From NCBI RefSeq assembly GCF_900162725.1, contig NZ_LT799418.1, forward strand, positions 2,022,739-2,086,738: a stretch of 64,000 nt of DNA, read 5' to 3'. Every line of letters starts with the position of its first letter. Positions within the stretch are counted from its first letter, which is position 1. Position numbers and translations under genes: made by a program. Below are positions 62,278 to 64,000 of this stretch, in pieces. Source of the stretch: Parabacteroides sp. Marseille-P3160. Lineage in GTDB: Bacteria; Bacteroidota; Bacteroidia; Bacteroidales; Tannerellaceae. The notes under the pieces were generated by a model. That model saw nothing but the letters and a program-made list of their open reading frames with translations, had not been told where the DNA came from and ran no database searches.

Positions 62278-63930
62278 ATGATGAGCCTGACAAATCGAAT
62301 AAATACAGAACATATCTCTTTTCACCCTCTTCATTCTCTGCTGATTATTGTAGTCTGTTCCTTCGCTTTTTTTATTAATAATCAGGTCGTTCCCGCGGAT
62401 TTGATGGAGGCTCGTAATTTAGCGACGGCACAGGAGATGGTAAAAGACGGTTCCTACCTGATCCCGACGTTGAACGGGGAGTTGCGTTTGGAGAAGCCGC
62501 CTTTGCCCACCTGGATAGCAGCCGGTGTGGAGTTTCTGTTTCCCGGAAGTCTGGTCGCCCAACGGTGTGTGGCGGGACTGGTCGCTACCATGATGATTTT
62601 TTTTCTGTATCTCTTGGTTATTCGGCTGACCCGTGACCGAATGATCGGGTTGCTTGCCGCCTTGGTTTTGGCGACATCTTTCAATGCCGTGATGATGGGC
62701 CGTACGGCTACATGGGATATCTATTGCCATAGTTTTATGTTGGGAGCCATTTATTTTCTGGTGACGGCTTTGGAGGGAAAAGGCCGGCAATGGGGAGCTT
62801 TTGCGCTTTCGGGTATATTCCTCGGACTTTCTTTTCTTGGGAAAGGGCCTGTTTCCTTTTATGCCCTTTTGCTTCCGTTTCTGATTGCTTACGGCTTGTC
62901 CTACCGTCCCCGCATGAAAGGGAAGGCGGCTCCTTTGGTGGTGATGGTTCTGCTCTTTGCCGTAATCGCCTTCTGGTGGATGGCTTATCTCTATTTCTTT
63001 CACCGGGATATGGCGCTTCAAGTGGCGGCTAAGGAATCATCTTCCTGGCTCAATCATAATGTACGGCCGTGGTATTATTATTGGCAATTCCCGGCTGAAG
63101 CCGGAATCTGGGCTTTGTTCTGGGTAACGGCCCTAGTGGGTTATTTCGCCTGTCGGAAAGAGAAATACCGCAAAGATCATACTTTTTCGATCGTGTGGTT
63201 GCTTTCCTCTTTGATCTTGTTATCTGTCATACCGGAAAAAAAGACCCGTTATCTGTTGCCGATTCTGATTCCGGGAGCTATGACGATTGCTTTCTACTTC
63301 TATCATTGTTGGCGCGGGTTCCGGTCGGCCGGAGAAAGGAGGGTGTTCCGAATCAATAGCGGAATTATTGCCTTCATTCTTATGGCTTTACCAGTCACCC
63401 TTTACTTTATCTTCTATCGCGAAGGAGAGCTTTCTATCTGGATTCTCACTCTGACTGCCTTATTCGGCTGGGGACTGGGATTATGGATTTTCCGCTCGAT
63501 CCTGCCAACAAGGAACATCAAAGTGATGGCCGTATTCAGTGCGATTGTGCTCAGTATGATGATGATTGAGAGTGTTTGCCTGATTCCGATCGGAAAGATG
63601 TTCATTAATCCGGAACGGCATAATATCCGGATGCTGAGGGAGCATAAGGAACTGGAAGGGATTCCTTTCTATTATAATAAGGAAGAGGAGCTTCGGATGG
63701 AATGGGTTTATGAATCCAACCGGGTGATTCGTCCCCTGGATGTGAAGAATGATTCCCTGATACGGGTGAGTCGTCCCTTTGTCTTTCTTAGCAAACAACC
63801 GGCTGATTCCGTGTTTGCCGGAAAAGGGGTAACGGTAAAACCTATTGATACTTTCGATAATAATTGGAGAAAGACAAAAGACAAAAGATATAATAAAGAG
63901 TTAGTGCGCGAGGTAGTTCTTATCAAGTAA
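62278..63930 (+). CDS. ArnT-like (GT39/GT83) membrane glycosyltransferase
   Basis: Integral membrane enzyme of 550 aa with about 11 hydrophobic segments. The first periplasmic loop begins with NNQVVPADLMEARNLATAQEMV, which has the acidic pattern (D-x2-E) of polyprenyl-phosphate glycosyltransferases, followed by SYLIPTLNGELRLEKPPLPTW, the hallmark of ArnT/PMT proteins. It would move a sugar from undecaprenyl phosphate to lipid A, O-antigen or protein. The ATG at 62278 (or the adjacent one at 62281) is preferred to an upstream TTG. It is 11 bp before a GT2 gene that could make the lipid-linked donor. Confidence 0.85.
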   Translation: MMSLTNRINTEHISFHPLHSLLIIVVCSFAFFINNQVVPADLMEARNLATAQEMVKDGSYLIPTLNGELRLEKPPLPTWIAAGVEFLFPGSLVAQRCVAGLVATMMIFFLYLLVIRLTRDRMIGLLAALVLATSFNAVMMGRTATWDIYCHSFMLGAIYFLVTALEGKGRQWGAFALSGIFLGLSFLGKGPVSFYALLLPFLIAYGLSYRPRMKGKAAPLVVMVLLFAVIAFWWMAYLYFFHRDMALQVAAKESSSWLNHNVRPWYYYWQFPAEAGIWALFWVTALVGYFACRKEKYRKDHTFSIVWLLSSLILLSVIPEKKTRYLLPILIPGAMTIAFYFYHCWRGFRSAGERRVFRINSGIIAFILMALPVTLYFIFYREGELSIWILTLTALFGWGLGLWIFRSILPTRNIKVMAVFSAIVLSMMMIESVCLIPIGKMFINPERHNIRMLREHKELEGIPFYYNKEEELRMEWVYESNRVIRPLDVKNDSLIRVSRPFVFLSKQPADSVFAGKGVTVKPIDTFDNNWRKTKDKRYNKELVREVVLIK

Positions 63931-63941
63931 GAGACATAAAG

Positions 63942-64000
63942 ATGAATAAAACAAGTGTGTACGAATTTTGTATAATCGTACCGATCTATAACGAAGAAGA
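63942..64000 (+). CDS. Family 2 glycosyltransferase, N-terminal fragment
   Basis: Nineteen codons are visible before the window ends. The phrase FCIIVPIYNEE is the first strand of a GT-A (GT2) glycosyltransferase such as dolichol- or undecaprenyl-phosphate sugar synthases. It lies 11 bp after the ArnT-like gene, the common ArnC/ArnT-type pairing. Confidence 0.75.
   Translation, partial: MNKTSVYEFCIIVPIYNEE

Noticed and set aside
62419-63021. 200-codon antisense open frame in the ArnT-like gene
   Set aside because: Its His/Gln/Arg-rich product is typical of the shadow of a hydrophobic membrane gene.
1-64000. CRISPR arrays, prophage, integrative-element genes or rRNA
   Set aside because: No regularly spaced repeats, cas genes, phage structural genes, integrases, conjugation genes or rRNA segments were seen.

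Overview
The window is chromosomal DNA from a member of the Bacteroidota, most likely order Bacteroidales (Parabacteroides- or Dysgonomonas-like; the genus is inferred, not proven). The evidence is two SusC/SusD pairs, promoters of the Bacteroides type (TTG, about 20 bp, TAnnTTTG), AT-rich intergenic DNA, LytTR two-component regulation and a tRNA-Gly gene without encoded CCA.

Region 1 (2-14956, all + strand) is the distal part of a polysaccharide-utilisation locus (PUL1): the 3' end of a SusC gene, SusD, a SusE/F-like lipoprotein, three DUF4091 (GH123-like) proteins of which two are close tandem paralogues, a Tat-exported Gfo/Idh/MocA oxidoreductase, a lipoprotein sugar isomerase/epimerase and a GH97 glycosidase. 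The oxidoreductase plus epimerase resemble the oxidative (3-keto) glycoside-cleavage modules described in Bacteroides.

Region 2 (14957-22424) is a rearranged junction. An intact IS256-family element (15273-16690) cuts off the C-terminus of a TolC-like gene. Then come an ECF sigma factor overlapping a small membrane protein, a 2[4Fe-4S] ferredoxin, a frameshifted Na+/H+ antiporter and a small protein that shares a W-x-K-M-T motif with the membrane protein. A decayed IS4-family element (21322-22295) follows and has destroyed a GH27 alpha-galactosidase gene, leaving a 40-codon stump.

Region 3 (22297-41994, mostly - strand) is PUL2. It encodes SusC, SusD, a DUF6259 TIM-barrel protein, an aldose-epimerase-like protein, an MFS transporter, an AraA/FucI-type isomerase and a GH2 enzyme. 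A second transcript carries a mannose-6-phosphate-isomerase-like fusion, a ROK kinase, a GH110-like beta-helix protein and the GH27 stump. A GntR-type regulator lies between them in the opposite direction. The SusC promoter and the promoter of the isomerase/kinase operon are nearly the same sequence, from the -33 element through a GTG/CAC-rich operator, so one regulator probably controls both.

Region 4 (42061-54928) holds an M20 amidohydrolase with a damaged N-terminus, an EstA-like esterase, and an apparent eight-gene - strand operon: small lipoprotein, DUF6268-like protein, TolC, HlyD/MacA adaptor, MacB-type ATPase, permease, LytS-type kinase and LytTR regulator. A divergent TetR regulator and an Acg-like nitroreductase follow.

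Region 5 (54956-64000) looks like core genome: a 17-codon response-regulator stump, tRNA-Gly(CCC) with a terminator, argB, a ModF-like twin ABC ATPase, a hypothetical envelope protein, beta-carbonic anhydrase, a ThuA lipoprotein, gpmA, a DUF6261-like protein, an ArnT-like glycosyltransferase and the start of a GT2 glycosyltransferase that runs off the window.
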